Shown: positions 1 to 10,592 of the stretch, one piece after another
Position numbering within the stretch: position 1 is the first letter of the stretch
Layout: every line of letters begins with the position of its first letter
NCBI GenBank assembly: GCA_024734495.1
Contig: JALMQS010000136.1
Location: 3,167,150 to 3,231,149, forward strand
Length of the DNA: 64,000 nt
Reading direction: 5' to 3'
DNA from: Forficula auricularia
Lineage: Eukaryota; Arthropoda; Insecta; Dermaptera; Forficulidae
Program-made: the position numbers and the translations under genes
Notes under the pieces: generated by a model
Databases searched by the model: none
The model's input: only the letters and a program-made list of their open reading frames with translations
Told to the model about the DNA's origin: nothing

Positions 1-925
1 TAATAGCGTCTAGACCTAAATAGGAGACCAAGCTTGCGCGCTGCAGCTTTAGCAGTGGTTGAGATATGGTCATTCCATGAAAGGTCAGACCCTAGAGTTA
101 CGCCTAGCATTGAAATTTTATCCCTAAATTCTAGTGAGTTTGAATCGAATGATATGTTTGGGAGGTTTCTGTCGACGCGCCTAGAAATAAGGCAACACTG
201 AGTTTTCACTGCATTGAAGTTAACTAAGTTTTGGGATCCCCAGTTTTTAAGTCTGCCTAAGTCTAAATTTATTGAGGAGGCAATGTCTGCACGGTTTTTA
301 TGCGATGCAGGGGCGTTATGTAGGGTGCTGTCATCTGCGTAACAATGTACCGGATTGGAGGGCAAGTTTAGAAGGTCGTTGATATAGATAAGAAAGAGCG
401 TAGGGGAGATAACCGATCCCTGAGGAACTCCAGCGTTGGTATGGAAGGAGGAAGATGATATTCCATCGATGACAACCTTAATTCTAGGGTCTGAAAGAAA
501 ACTTTCGAACAACTTGCAGAGTTTCGGCGCAAGGCCGACGGAGGTCAATTTGGCAAGAAGATTTTTGTGCCAGACCATATCGAAGGCTTTTGAGATGTCT
601 AAAGCAACCGCGATGGTCCCATTCACGGCCTCCAGGGTTTTATTCCAGATATGAATTCAATATGCTAGGATGTCACCGGTAGACCGGGACTCCCTGAAAC
701 CATATTGTCTATCGTGGATTAATTTATTTGACTCTAAGTGTCGTAGAACTTGCTCGTTGATGGACTTTTCCATGATTATGGATAGGAGACAAGTGATTGC
801 TATAGGTAGATAGTTTTTTACTTTGGACGAATCGCCTTTTTTCTTAATTGGTTGGATTCTGTCTAGTTTCCAGGCCTCCGGAAATATTCCGGAGTTATAG
901 GAGAGAATGAAAAAGATATGATCCA
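1..925 (-). pseudogene. Jockey-like LINE (J1) reverse transcriptase, runs off window start
   Basis: Reading the minus strand from 925 down gives a non-LTR retrotransposon reverse transcriptase. In order there is the N-terminal finger block (FPEAWKLDRIQPIKKKGDSS), a block with YGFRESRSTGDILAY, the first catalytic block (ALDISKAFDMVWH, near 600), GVPQGSVISP (near 430) and the YADD catalytic box at 330-341. One in-frame TGA at 657-659 breaks the frame; below it the frame stays open to base 1, so the element continues outside the window. Upstream (926-1160) I recognise nothing. The enzyme would copy LINE RNA at a nicked target. The RT order and YADD box are visible; the Jockey-like assignment is from general resemblance. 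It is a dead copy because of the stop and the missing 5' half. Other pieces of the same family lie at 5960-6295, 20740-21390 and 54168-54333. Confidence 0.85.
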
Positions 926-1500
926 TTTAGCTACAATCCAACGTCATTATTGCGTATAGCGCGCATGACACTTTGGATGGATCACCAAATGAATTTGAAA
1001 TCTGAGATGTTATATATTCAATCTTCCCAGTCCAGAGCGCTCGATCTATTGGCACGTATGTTAGGTGCCTGCCACCAATTGCTTCAACCAGCAGTAGTCT
1101 CGCGATATATATCTTGTTAAAAGCGTGATCAAAACAATTTCTCGTCAATATGTTAATTTTTCTTTCGATATATTAATGGGAAAATTATAAATTTATTAAC
1201 TTCATTATTTCAAGTTAGAAATATATAAGTTCAGATATTATTTTCAATTAATATTTGACAAAAATCACCTACATTTGATTCGCGATTGAATCAAATGTAG
1301 GAAACATACGATTTATTAATTTGAGGTTTTTTTATTAAATCATTTTTATTAGAGAATTCAATAATTTTTCATTTAATTTTAAATCATCAAATGAATGTTT
1401 TATTTATTTATTTTTAATTTTTTATTTGGTTCTATTTAAACTGATTTCATCGTCTGTATGTCTTTTACTAATCGAATATACTGAGGCAATTTTCTTGAAA
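926..1500. other. A/T-rich stretch without a recognised gene
   Basis: A 73-residue open frame on the minus strand (927-1148) abuts the J1 LINE but matches no LINE block or other family I know. The rest is simple A/T-rich sequence with no repeat shared elsewhere in the window that I could see. Confidence 0.5.
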
Positions 1501-1502
1501 TT

Positions 1503-2065
1503 GTCATTTGAATAGGGAAGTTTTTCAGGTGCTACAGAAAAATTGAATTTCTCTTCTTTAATGCATTATGAAATATTTTTTTTTTAGTATTTTTAATAAT
1601 ATTTTATTTATTGTGAAGGACACAAGATGTTTATCACCTCTATTGCTTAAAATAAGAAAATCGAGAAATATATCGATTAAGATGTTATTATTTCGAAAAT
1701 TTTTAAAAATTTTCATTTCCCCCCATAAAAATCTTTGAAATATTAAAAAATTATCGATTAAGATAAATCCATCATTTGACAATAGGGGAACTTTTTAGGG
1801 ACTGATGAAAAAATTTATTTTCTACTTTTTTAGTACGTTATAAAATAAACAACTTTTCAAAGTATTTTTAATAAATTTTTAATGAATTCTTAATACATTT
1901 TTTATTTATTGAGAAAAATACAAGAAGTTTCAACACCTCTGTTGCCTCCAAGAAAATACAAGAGAAATATATAAAGGGTTCATTATTTTGGGAAATTAAA
2001 AAAAATTTCATCTCAACCCTTAAAAATTCTTAAAACACTAAAAAATTATTGATTAAGAAATATAA
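1503..2065. repeat. Degenerate two-copy tandem duplication, about 270-290 bp per unit
   Basis: The segment from 1503 to about 1770 recurs, diverged, from about 1771 to 2065. Shared landmarks in the same order are TCATTTGA, an AGTATTTTTAATAA run, a TTTATTTATTG block with ACAAGA, CACCTCT(A/G)TTGC, and an AAAAATTAT(C/T)GATTAAG block. It is not coding. Confidence 0.6.
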
Positions 2066-2069
2066 GTTA

Positions 2070-2300
2070 GTCTAGTTATAGCTAGTTATGTGACCAGCTT
2101 GCTATAACAAGAAAACAAATTTAAATCAGGTATTTGAACCCATGAGAGAAATAACAGATAACATATTTATAATTAAAAAGTCTGACGATGAAGTTCAAAC
2201 TTTCGAAACTATAGTCTCAATCAAATAAATTATATATAGATATATTATAATATATACATATTTATATTTGGTATGAGGACAACCTCATTGATTTCACTTT
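2070..2300 (+). mobile_element. Hammerhead-bearing repeat family P3, half copy
   Basis: Shares the segment TATTTGAACCCATGAGA followed by an A/T tract and GATGAAGTTCAAAC with copies at 41730-42290, 46440-46560 and 56440-56660. It ends in GGACAACCTCATTGATTT (2277-2294), a terminal motif also found at 42272, 57607 and, inverted, at 41730 and 58028. The 41.7-kb copy is a full inverted dimer; this one is a single arm. It carries the hammerhead core listed separately at 2172-2226. Confidence 0.6.
2172..2226 (+). ncRNA. Hammerhead ribozyme motif, P3 family
   Basis: CUGACGA at 2182-2188 fits the hammerhead core CUGANGA. After one extra U, helix II can form from GAAG (2190-2193) and CUUUC (2200-2204, one wobble). 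GAAA follows at 2205-2208, then a 2-bp helix III (AC/GU) closed by a UAUA loop, and C2216 as the predicted cleavage residue. The invariant core bases are all present. The extra base between A9 and helix II is shared by the other families here. Activity is inferred, not shown; minimal hammerheads in Penelope-like elements are known to cleave weakly in vitro. Confidence 0.6.
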
Positions 2301-3010
2301 ATGAATCAACAGCTCTGCTACTCTGGGCAAAACAAAATCCTTTCAATTAAAATAAATTGAAATGGTCTTTTCCCAGACCAGGAAGAATATTAATTAATTC
2401 CCAATACAAGTCGTAATAATGGACGTGTCAATCTGGTGAAATTCCCTCAGGAGCCATCACCAGAAGTCATTCAGAGAACAATAAATATAATCACATTAAT
2501 AGGATTTCTTAGCGTCGCCTCAGGGAATCCCCTATTATTTGTAGATATTTTTATTGTATGACATTGACATTTTTCACGGCAAAACAATCATTTGCATAGA
2601 TCTTCATTTTTTTCAGTCTATTTCTTTCATGAAATAGAGAATGGTGCGACTGGCATTCGGTGTTAAATATTTTGGACTGTTGACAAAACGAAAATAGAAC
2701 GACAGAAGAATTTGAAAATTTCATTCTTTGGTCCGCCTTTTGACATTTTCGATGCTTTGTAAGTTTAGGATTAATTTTATTTCCATTTGTTATAGCAAAT
2801 AGAAAATAAAGTTTTCATTTAAAATTATTTTCATGAGATTTTTGCATGCCATTTTATTTCAAGGTACAAAAATTGTCTTTTGTTTAAATTTACTGATTTT
2901 TCACTTAAATGTTATTTTCAAATCCAATTTTTGACAAACATTCTACTCTAGATACACAAAGGCGATAGAATCCAAGGGTGAGCACATGAGGTGGGGGGGG
3001 GGGGCAGCTC
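2301..3010. other. Gene-free A/T-rich spacer with a G-run
   Basis: No open frame or family match. A homopurine G-run lies at about 2991-3003. Isolated G- or C-runs of 9-17 bases recur through the window (14477, 15542, 18890, 52190, 56930). Confidence 0.5.
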
Positions 3011-3019
3011 ATATTATTA

Positions 3020-3156
3020 TGTTAAGTTGAAAGTTTTTGTGCCGAAGGTAGCAGAATTTTTATATATTGAAGGAGACAATTTTATTTATAACGAATCGTT
3101 TTAAATAAAATTTATAATTCCAGCAGAAGACACACTCTTTTATTATCTCCTTCAAT
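3020..3156. mobile_element. P2 hammerhead-family element, short head-to-head dimer with 9-bp target duplication
   Basis: Flanked by ATATTATTA at 3011-3019 and 3157-3165. It starts with the P2 terminal segment (AAAGTTTTTG then TAGCAGAATTTTTATATA) and ends in CACACTC...CTCCTTCAAT. The two arms meet at 3094-3096: the left arm ends in ...TATAACGA, one A follows, and the right arm begins TCGTTTTAAATAAA. TCGTT is the sequence immediately 3' of the predicted cleavage site (GUC/UCGUU) in longer P2 copies at 38.9 and 55.9 kb. The hammerhead itself is absent, as expected if the copied RNA began at the cut. Confidence 0.75.
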
Positions 3157-3169
3157 ATATTATTACGGT

Positions 3170-4612
3170 CTCGAGGGAGAGGGGTGCTATTTCGAAATTA
3201 ATGAATAAAATAGAAATAAATGTTTAGTTTATACGTTTAATATTATAATTTATTAGTATTAAATAAATACTGTTTCATTTATAAAAACAATCTCAAATCG
3301 ATTATTAAATATGTAAACCTTTGGGGAGGAATTCACCCTTTTCAATTGAAATTTGGAAAAAAACTTGCTTTAAGAAGAAATTATAAAGAATTGCTTAAGA
3401 AGGTTCGAGACAGTATACCTATCTTGTTGATCTTCGAAAAAATCTTTTGTATTTCTACAGAGTGACAACTTCTGCCTACTAAATTTTTTAATTAAAAAAA
3501 ATTGTTAATAATGAGGTTAATTTCGAATAAAAATCTTTCTTTTGATAATATTAATAAAAAGAACATTGAGATAATTTTTTTCTCATTATAAAAAGATTTA
3601 TTTATTTATTTAGAGGAGAATCGATTAAGAGTGTCACAAAATTTTTCCAAAATTAGTCTGATTATCAAATAATATTTAATTGGCAAAATTTTATATTTTT
3701 TGAAATTATTATTATTATTAGTTGCGTATGGATCATTAGGATCACGCAAGCCCCCTATCATGTAATTTTGAAATTAATATATTAGAGTTCATTTTAGAAG
3801 TGTTGAGAATCTTGTAAAACGAATTCGAATGAAATTTTAACTTTGTCTTTATAGAACAAGGTTTGGTTCAAATTGATTTTTTGAAAATATTCCTTTACTT
3901 TTGTCTTTTTGGGTTTCAGTTAGATTAATTTGAAAGGGTAAAATTGATAAGATGATATCAAAAAAGAGAAGGTTGCTAGTTAAAGTCCTAAGGTGCACAT
4001 TGCACACCAACCAGATTTTCAGTCTCGTTTTTGGGTGGTTAGGTTTTTGCATTTTTAGTCTTCTGGGCAGGGCCGTGCTGGGTTCCTCTGAAGGGCGGGG
4101 GACAAAGTAAGCTGATGAGGCGCTAGGGGGGTGTGGCTGTAATCGGAAATTTTTTGAAAATCTAACCTCTCGAAATCACTATTTACACTGACCTGGATTC
4201 AAAAATATTCAAAATTTGCCATATTTTTACTGCGAATTCATTTTTTAAAATAACATAGGTATTGATTGTTTTTTCAAAATGTATGTTAGTTTGTTAGTAC
4301 GTTAACAAATTTTGTGTACGCTCAATGGTTGTTCAAAAACTAGTGTGAATATCAAAACGAAATGTCACATGAAGTTTTGGTGGATTGAGATTAAGATCTT
4401 ATTAGATTTTGGTTGTAATCGGACCCAAAATCAAGGGAGGGAAGGGGAGGGGTTAAAAAAAATTATAAGATTTTCAAAATAAAAAAACAAGAAAAATGAA
4501 ATATACTGTAAAATGAACATGTAATAAATAAATTGATGTGACAATCCACATGACTTTACCATACATTCACCTGAATATAAGAAAAAAGAAATGTACTATA
4601 AAATGAACCTAT
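3170..4612. other. Gene-free A/T-rich region
   Basis: No protein match. Scattered motifs only: a G-rich patch at about 4080-4130, a second purine-rich patch near 4435-4455, and GATGTGACAATCCACATGAC at about 4535, which resembles motifs at 45280 and 61610 and may mark an end of another repeat family. Confidence 0.45.
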
Positions 4613-4616
4613 ATTA

Positions 4617-5392
4617 AATAAACTGCAACGGATCGTTGCTAACTTTATCCAAAGTAATTTGAAATATTAATATGTTTATTCCTTAATTATTGTATTAATC
4701 AGAAATAACTTGCTATTTGCAGTCCATGTTGATTTAATTTCAAAAATAGTGATCGATTCTCATCCAATACTCAAGGAATAACAATTCTACAATGATGTCA
4801 ACCGTTTCGGTTATTATTGGTAGCCATTGCCGAAGACATGGAGGAATCGACTTTAAATCAAAAATAACGATCGATTATTTTCTATTACTAGAGAAATAAC
4901 CTTATTGCATTCCATTTTTGATGTTTTGACTATTAATGGCAAGCTCTAATGAAAACGTGGAGTAATCGATTTAAAATCAAAAAGACTAAATTCTTTTATG
5001 GTAAACAACTCAAGCTTGAAAGAATTTGGTCTTCTTTTGATTTTAAGTCGATTCTTCCACGTTTTCATTGGAGGTTACCATTAATAGTCAAAACATCAAA
5101 AATCCAATGTAGAATAGTTATTCCTGTTGTATTAGATCAGAATCGATCGCTATTTTTGATTTTAAGTCGATTCCTCCATGCCTTCAGCACTGGTTACTAA
5201 TAATAACCGAAACGTCAAAATTCCAATGTAGAATGGTTATTCCTCGACTATTAAATGAGAATCGATCATTATTTTTGACTTAAAGTCAACATGAAATGCA
5301 AATTGCAAGTGATATTAATAATAAAGGAATAAACATATTAATATTTCAAGTGAATCTGGATAATGTTTAGCAACGATCCGTTGCAGTTTATT
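4617..5392. mobile_element. 776-bp fold-back element with long, internally repetitive inverted arms
   Basis: The left end AATAAACTGCAACGGATCGT (4617 on) is repeated inverted at 5392, and the arms match for about 370 bp each, leaving a short centre near 4995-5040. Each arm contains roughly three subrepeats of about 120 bp built around a CGATCG(A/T)TT motif and TTTTGACTATTAAT-like blocks. This is the architecture of Foldback/Galileo-like DNA elements; no transposase is present. It sits inside a family X repeat, whose sequence resumes at 5393 with TTTGCATTGGGTTCAG. Confidence 0.8.
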
Positions 5393-5840
5393 TTGCATTG
5401 GGTTCAGTATAGTTGCCGACGAGGGGTGAACCGCGACCTAATATGCTGTACACCTACTTACACTTGTACTTCCAAATATTTCCAAGTACTTCCAAATACT
5501 TCCAAAATACTTCCAAAGAGGTGTACACCTACTTCCAATCGCGGATCACCCCTCGGTTGCCGATTAGTCCCTTATAAATTTCATTGATATTGGACCTTTT
5601 TGTTATGTATGTTCACGCATAACTTCTTTGTTTATAGACTGATTTCGATAATTCTTTTATTGGAAAGGAGATATTTTAATAGTAGTCTCATATTAATTTT
5701 GTCAAGTTCTGATTATATGATCAATGACAAAATAACGGAAATCTCCAATTCTTATGAGCAAATAATCAAAATTATAATAAATAAAATCTTTTATAAAAAA
5801 AAAACACAATTTATAATATACGTTAATATAATACAATAAT
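5393..5840 (+). repeat. Family X (GAAGTCGG) repeat, partial copy
   Basis: Matches the interior of family X seen at 27.7, 30.3, 44.4, 54.7 and 58.5 kb: TTGCATTGGGTTCAGT, ATTGGACCTTTTTTGTTAT and CAATGACAAAATAACGGAAA occur in the same order. The 74-79 residue open frames in these copies are by-products of the repeat. A MITE interrupts this copy at 5420-5555. Confidence 0.75.
5420..5555. mobile_element. 136-bp MITE with 17-bp terminal inverted repeats and 8-bp target duplication
   Basis: Terminal inverted repeats CGAGGGGTGAACCGCGA and its partner (one mismatch) enclose a core with four or five ACTTCCAAATA-like tandem repeats and an inverted GTACACCTACTT pair. The target duplication GTTGCCGA is perfect (5412-5419 and 5556-5563). 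Removing the element restores the family X sequence. An 8-bp duplication fits hAT, P or Merlin superfamilies; the terminal sequence does not decide between them. Confidence 0.9.
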
Positions 5841-5959
5841 TATCAAGTATAATAACATTAACAATAATAGACAAAGTTATATCATTAAATTAATATAATA
5901 ATAGAGTATATGTTAAATAACTATATAGTAATATAAAATTAATATAGGATAATAGTAAT

Positions 5960-6295
5960 ATTTTTTTTTTAATATAATGTTTCATGAAATTGCACCGAAA
6001 AGATTCAATCAACCTCTGTAGTCGGCGATGAGACCCTTGTATTTATCTTGGAAATAAGAAGAGATTTAGTGATTGGGTCAGAGTTAAAGGTATTCGTGGA
6101 TGCGTGTTTTGAAAGATTGAAGGTTATATGTTGCTGGGAAGACGGTCGGAGGAAGAGAATTCTAGTCTCTAGATGTCATAGGGATAAACGAGTTGGCGAA
6201 TGCGTTCGTTCGGTTAGTATCCAATTTAATCTCGTAGGGGTGTTGAGTCCTAGAAAATCGTGTATTTCACCCAAATGAAGTCTTTGGAGGGATTA
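5960..6295 (-). pseudogene. J1 LINE 3' end, 5'-truncated
   Basis: On the minus strand this is the last part of the J1 coding region plus 3' UTR and A-tail (the T-run near 5952-5972). It aligns with 20740-21085 over nearly its full length; shared landmarks include AACCTCTGTAGTC, GATAAGAAGAGATTTAG-like sequence and TGTCATAGGGATAAA. Open frames on the plus strand here are shadows. It ends where the RTE-like LINE begins. Confidence 0.8.
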
Positions 6296-6329
6296 TTAAT
6301 AAGGACAGCAGTCCCATAAGTGTAGCTAC

Positions 6330-7056
6330 CTGGAACACCAGATCTTAGAATAATAAATAACAGGAGATGCTCTTGGAACTTTCTAGGAATAAAATCAACA
6401 TTTGTGCAATATCAGATACTAAAAAAAAAGGTAAGGGAATAATGACATATCAGGACTATGTCCTGTTATATAGCTGTGTGCCAAAAGAATCTAGAGCAAA
6501 AGAAGGAGTTGCAATAGCAATAATGATCGATAAATATGAATATATTTCGGAACGGATTATTGCGGTATCCCTAAAAACTAAAAACTCTACCCTTCACATC
6601 TTTGGCGTATACGGCCGTGAAGACTGCAAGCCAAAAATTGATAAAGACCTGTTCTACGAAACTTTACAAAACTCCCTTGAGAAAATCTCCCGGGATAAAC
6701 CGATCCTCGTGCTAAGAGACTTTAATGCCAGAATATGTAACAATGTAATTCATGGAATCGAACACCGTTTCAACGAAGAGACCTGTAACTACAATGCCGT
6801 TATATTTGTCCAATTTTGTGCTGACAACGAACTGCGAATTAATAACACATTTTTCAAGAACAAAATTCAACACAAGGTTACGTGGCAAAACACCCGAAAT
6901 GAGACATCTACCATAGATTATATTGTGTCAAATAGAAACCTACACCCAACCCAAATATTAGATGTTAGATCCTTAAATTCGGCAGACATCGGAAGTGATC
7001 ATAGCTTGGTACTATGCAAACTTAGGCTTCAAGTACAAAAAATAAAAAGGAAATAA
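6330..7056 (+). pseudogene. APE-type endonuclease domain of RTE-like LINE
   Basis: The domain starts at about 6330 with VATWNTRS, the usual opening strand of exonuclease/endonuclease/phosphatase folds, before the first ATG at 6367; one stop interrupts it there. Then follow NICAISDTKKKGKG (the metal-binding Glu of this block reads Asp), GVYG, VLRDFNARI (usually GDFN; the Gly is Arg here), TIDYIV, and SDHSLV at the end with the catalytic Asp-His. The enzyme would nick target DNA for LINE insertion. Length (about 235 residues) is normal for the family. The changed GD and E positions suggest a weakened domain even without the downstream lesions. Confidence 0.85.
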
Positions 7057-7074
7057 ATAGTCATCTAACAAAAA

Positions 7075-7320
7075 TTGAATGTGGAGTTACTTGAAGAAGA
7101 AAGCATTAGATTTTTATATCAAAGACGTTTAAATGAACAGATTTCTAAGAACTGCCTGAAAGAAACAAATGGGATTAACGAAAACTGGGAAATAATTAAA
7201 TCGAATATACTAACAGCAGCTAAAGAAGCACTCAGTACGAGTACAGTGAAAATCCCGGAAATAAGGAAGAAAACTTCATGGTTTTGTGATGAAATTAAAC
7301 AGCTATTCGAAAAAAAATGA
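7075..7320 (+). pseudogene. Linker segment of RTE-like LINE
   Basis: Eighty-one residues, hydrophilic and likely helical, lying between endonuclease and RT in the same frame as the endonuclease but separated by two stops. Ends in IRKKTSWFCDEIKQLFEKK, a WF-DE(I/V)K pattern common before the RT in LINEs of this type. A frameshift at about 7317 joins it to the RT frame. Confidence 0.65.
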
Positions 7321-8270
7321 AAGCATACTTACAATTTAATTCATCTGGAACAACTACGTTATATAACACCTATACATCAATTATAAACGAGGTTAATATA
7401 CTAATGAGGCAAATTAAAAGAAATTTCTGGGAAGCATACACCAAAAACCTAGAAAGAGACTTCTATGGGCAGCAAAGAAAAATATCGCGAATGGTACAAA
7501 ACCAGAGGAAGTTAATAGGAGAGATCAGGGAAACTCGTGTATCAAAAATGGAGATTGATAGCACGTTAAAGGTGTTAAAAAACAGGAAATCTGCCAGCGA
7601 GGACGAGATTACTAATGAAATGCTAAAATACGGAGGACCACATCTGTGGGAGCAAATATATATACTAATCGATCAAGTATTTAGAATATCGGCAATTCCT
7701 AAAGAGTGGAAAACAAACATAGTGGTCCCAATATTCAAGAAGGGCGAAAAACTCAACCCCAACAACTACCGTTGAATTAATCTTCTAAATACTCACCTTA
7801 AGCTCACCACAAAAATATTAAGTAATAAACTGTCACAACTAATAAACTTGCATGACGTGAAACAAGGCTTCAGGAAAGGTCGATCCTGCGTCGACGCTAT
7901 ATTCACCATTAGACTGCTTTGCGAAAAGGCCTACGAATTTAATAAGCCGGCGGTTTTCTGTTTTGTCAATATAGAAAAATTGTTCGATAAAGTCCAACTT
8001 AAGCACGTCATAGGAATCCTGGACAAGTTTAAAATCCCAGATAATCTCATAAACCCGATACAGGATATTTACTCGAACAACACCGCCAGAATAAAAACCG
8101 AAGGAAGACTGTCCGGAAGCATCCCAGTGAATCAAGGTATTAGGCAGGGAGACTCCCTTAGTCCGCTGCTTTTTAATATAGTTATGGATGAAATCATTGG
8201 CTCATCAAGACCTAGAAACAGAGGTAAGACATCAGGCAATAAAGGCCTCAAAAATATCGGGTTGCCTTAA
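7317..8270 (+). pseudogene. Reverse transcriptase domain of RTE-like LINE, YADD box deleted
   Basis: RT blocks are clear: LKNRKSASEDEITNEMLKYG (near 7575-7640), IPKEWKTNIVVPIFKKGEKL, NNYR followed by a TGA at 7773-7775, then INLLNTHLKL, QGFRKGRSCVDAIF (near 7862), VNIEKLFDKV (first catalytic block; the Asp is changed to Asn in VNIEK), INQG-like VNQGIRQGDSLSPLLFNIVM near 8125-8190. Immediately after MDEII the sequence jumps to the thumb/C-terminal region; the YADD block and about 80 flanking residues expected there are absent. The copy cannot encode an active enzyme. Confidence 0.85.
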
Positions 8271-8668
8271 CAATGCAATCTGGTCAAATCAATATTTAAG
8301 AACGGAGGCCAAGGTACGAGTCTACAAAACCGTAGTACGTCCAATATTAACTTTACACAGCAGAGACAAGACCCGACACTGCAAAAACTTCTCAATTATT
8401 GGAAAAGACTGAAATGAAGACATTACGAAGGATAATGAATGTGAACAGGCTCGATAGGATGAAGAGTGAAGATATTAGAGAAAAATGTGGAATACAAAAG
8501 GTGGGCGAATGGGTTAAAAGAAGAAGAGCGGAATGGTATGCGCATGTGAGAAGAATGCCAGAAGACCGACTGATAAAGAAAGTGATGACAAACAAGCCGG
8601 TTGGAATAAGAAGTAGAGGTCGTCCCAAGAAGAGATGGTATGACGATCTGGATGAAACAAACCTATAG
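8196..8668 (+). pseudogene. C-terminal region of RTE-like LINE
   Basis: Begins in a second frame with TEVRHQAIKASKISGCLN (8218 on), SKVRIYKT-like AKVRVYKTVVRPILT, then after a further shift EMKTLRRIMNV, DIREKCGIQKVGEWVKRRR, WYAHVRRMPEDR and a final SRGRPKKRWYDDLDETNL with stop. The W-H-RM and GRPKKRW signatures are typical of the end of many insect LINE polyproteins. At least two frame changes are needed to read it. Confidence 0.8.
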
Positions 8669-8699
8669 GTTTAAAAATAAGAAGAAGAAGAAGAAGACA

Positions 8700-10356
8700 A
8701 AAAGCACGTGAATTTTCAAAAACTTAAACGGTGAATTTGAATTTGAATCTTTATTAGAACAGTTTTGAAAGAGTTTATGAGAATAAATTTATAGTTGGCC
8801 AGAGGTTTATGATGAATCAAAAGCATGCAAAGAAAAAGAAAAATGTATGTTAAAATGGCTGCGTAATGCTTGTTTATAGATTAAAAAACGTAAAATTGCT
8901 TATAAAAATCTGAATTTATCAACTAAAAACAAGATTTTACATTAAAATACTTGATGTTTTGTCCTAAATTCGTTAAGTGCTTTTAATGTACGAAGTCATG
9001 CAGAATTTTGAAGAATTTCAAGGAAATAAGACCCGGTCTCGAAATCGATGGGTACCCTCTGACGGCTAAACTAAAACTAATATGAAATTTAATGCTAAAT
9101 TAAATTAGAGATTAAAGAAATCTCTCGAGATTTTTGTATATAATTATTTTTGTTTAAATAATGGTATTTGCATTTACTTTAATTGAATTGAATTGGTTTA
9201 AGAAGAAGTTAAAACAATTAAAAAAAAGGACATAGAATATATTGTCAATATTGAAGTTAGCTAAAAGAGGTAAACGAGAGAGGAGGCTGTATGTCCCTGC
9301 TAAAGTTTTATAAACAAAGAGTTTAATATGGCCCAGAGTCCATTTATAATTTTTCTCTCTGTGTACCAGATACTTAAATATCTTATGTGATCTAGGTGCA
9401 ATAGGCCGATGATGGACGGCCTTTTAGCTATACCTACTTAGATGCTCATCTTCAAAATTTCATATTTTACTCAAAAAGTCTGAATTATTAATCAATTTGG
9501 ACCTTAAGCCGGCTATGAATATATGGTCTATTTCATAGTCCAACACTATATAATTATCCATCTTTAAAATTTCTATTTTACTCAAAAATCTTGAATTATT
9601 ATATTAATCGATTTGAACTTTCAGTGCGCTATGAATATAGTCTGCATTATAGTTCTACAGTGTTTCAACATTTGTTGTTTAACGTTTCATTTTATTCAAT
9701 CAAATTTAACTATTTAATACGATATTTATCAAGTAAATTTAAAAATTAAATATTAACCTAGTGTAGATAAATTAGCATAATTCAGACCTAGTAAACACTG
9801 GATTGTATGGATCAGCAAAGTCTTGCTATGTCGGGCTTGGTCTTAGATGTAGAGATAACTAAATAGCGAAACCAAGAATTAGCAAGTCTAAGAACAAGTT
9901 CAAACTCCAAGATATTCCACAGGTTTCCGAATTTCTCAAGACTCAAACTCCAAGATTGAGCTCATCGGATTAATGAACCGAATTTTATCTGAGTAAAATA
10001 AAAGAGATTACAACTGAAACACAGTAATCTAGTCATAGCTAAGAATGAGGTGAAATTGTTTTTTTAGCTTGGAAAGTACTGGTCTAGTAGATGTAAGGTA
10101 ACTATATCAAGGGATTTAATAGAACTGATGTGGCAGTCATTGCTATTTCTAGTTTGTGCAATTTATATCAGGTGTGGTTTTATCACAAAACATCTAATAA
10201 ATGCTCCGAAAATAATAACTTAAATCTTGTGTGGGTGAAGGAAAACTCCAGAAAATTTTCAATCCGTGTGTGATCTATATGGTATAAATGAAAATGTCAT
10301 GTTTTGTCCATATAAGTCTACTAAATTATTAAAAATCTCGACACACTGATTCATTG
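8700..10356. other. Gene-free region with a diverged tandem pair
   Basis: A/T-rich. Two diverged copies of about 110 bp lie at about 9445-9550 and 9555-9660; both contain ATTTTACTCAAAAA, a TTGAATTATTA-like block and GCTATGAATATA. I see nothing else. Confidence 0.45.
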
Positions 10357-10369
10357 ATCCTAAGCCTAT

Positions 10370-10579
10370 AACTTTTAAGGAGATAGGTGTTGGTTCAAGG
10401 TGATACATTTTTTAATAATAAAAAATTAAGTAAAATTACGAGGTGGGTTTCACATAAAATAAAATAAAACAAAACTCATTTTTGATTGGTGGGTTTCAAA
10501 TAAAATAATATAAATAAAAAATGAGTTTTCTTTTATTTTATTTTATGTGAAACCCACCTCAATTTTACTTAATTTTTTT
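10370..10579. mobile_element. 210-bp palindromic insertion related to P1, near-perfect 13-bp target duplication
   Basis: Flanked by ATCCTAAGCCTAT (10357-10369) and ATCCTAAACCTAT (10580-10592). One end resembles the P1 terminal block (GGTGTTGG then AAGGTGATACATTTTTTAAT). The rest is a large inverted repeat: TTAAGTAAAATTACGAGGTG with GGGTTTCACATAAAATAAA on the left, and the reverse on the right ending TTTTACTTAATTTTTT. No hammerhead core is retained. Confidence 0.7.
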
Positions 10580-10592
10580 ATCCTAAACCTAT

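Larger units (their letters stand above)
6300..8698 (+). mobile_element. Decayed RTE-like LINE
   Basis: Contains in order an APE-type endonuclease, a linker, a reverse transcriptase and a C-terminal region, followed by a short 3' UTR and a (GAA)n tail at about 8679-8697. Similar simple-repeat tails are known from RTE-clade LINEs. Four kinds of damage are visible: stops between endonuclease and linker, a frameshift near 7317, a stop at 7773-7775, and an internal deletion near 8195 that removes the catalytic YADD box. Confidence 0.85.

Noticed and set aside
927..1148. 73-residue frame as LINE upstream region
   Set aside because: Contiguous with J1 but lacks any LINE block, so it was not called as part of the element.
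5600..5839. Recurrent 70-97 residue open frames with NDKITEISNSYEQIIEI-like ends (also 30347, 45001, 58658)
   Set aside because: They recur only because family X recurs; stops and starts differ, starts lie in unrelated flanks, and no domain is seen.
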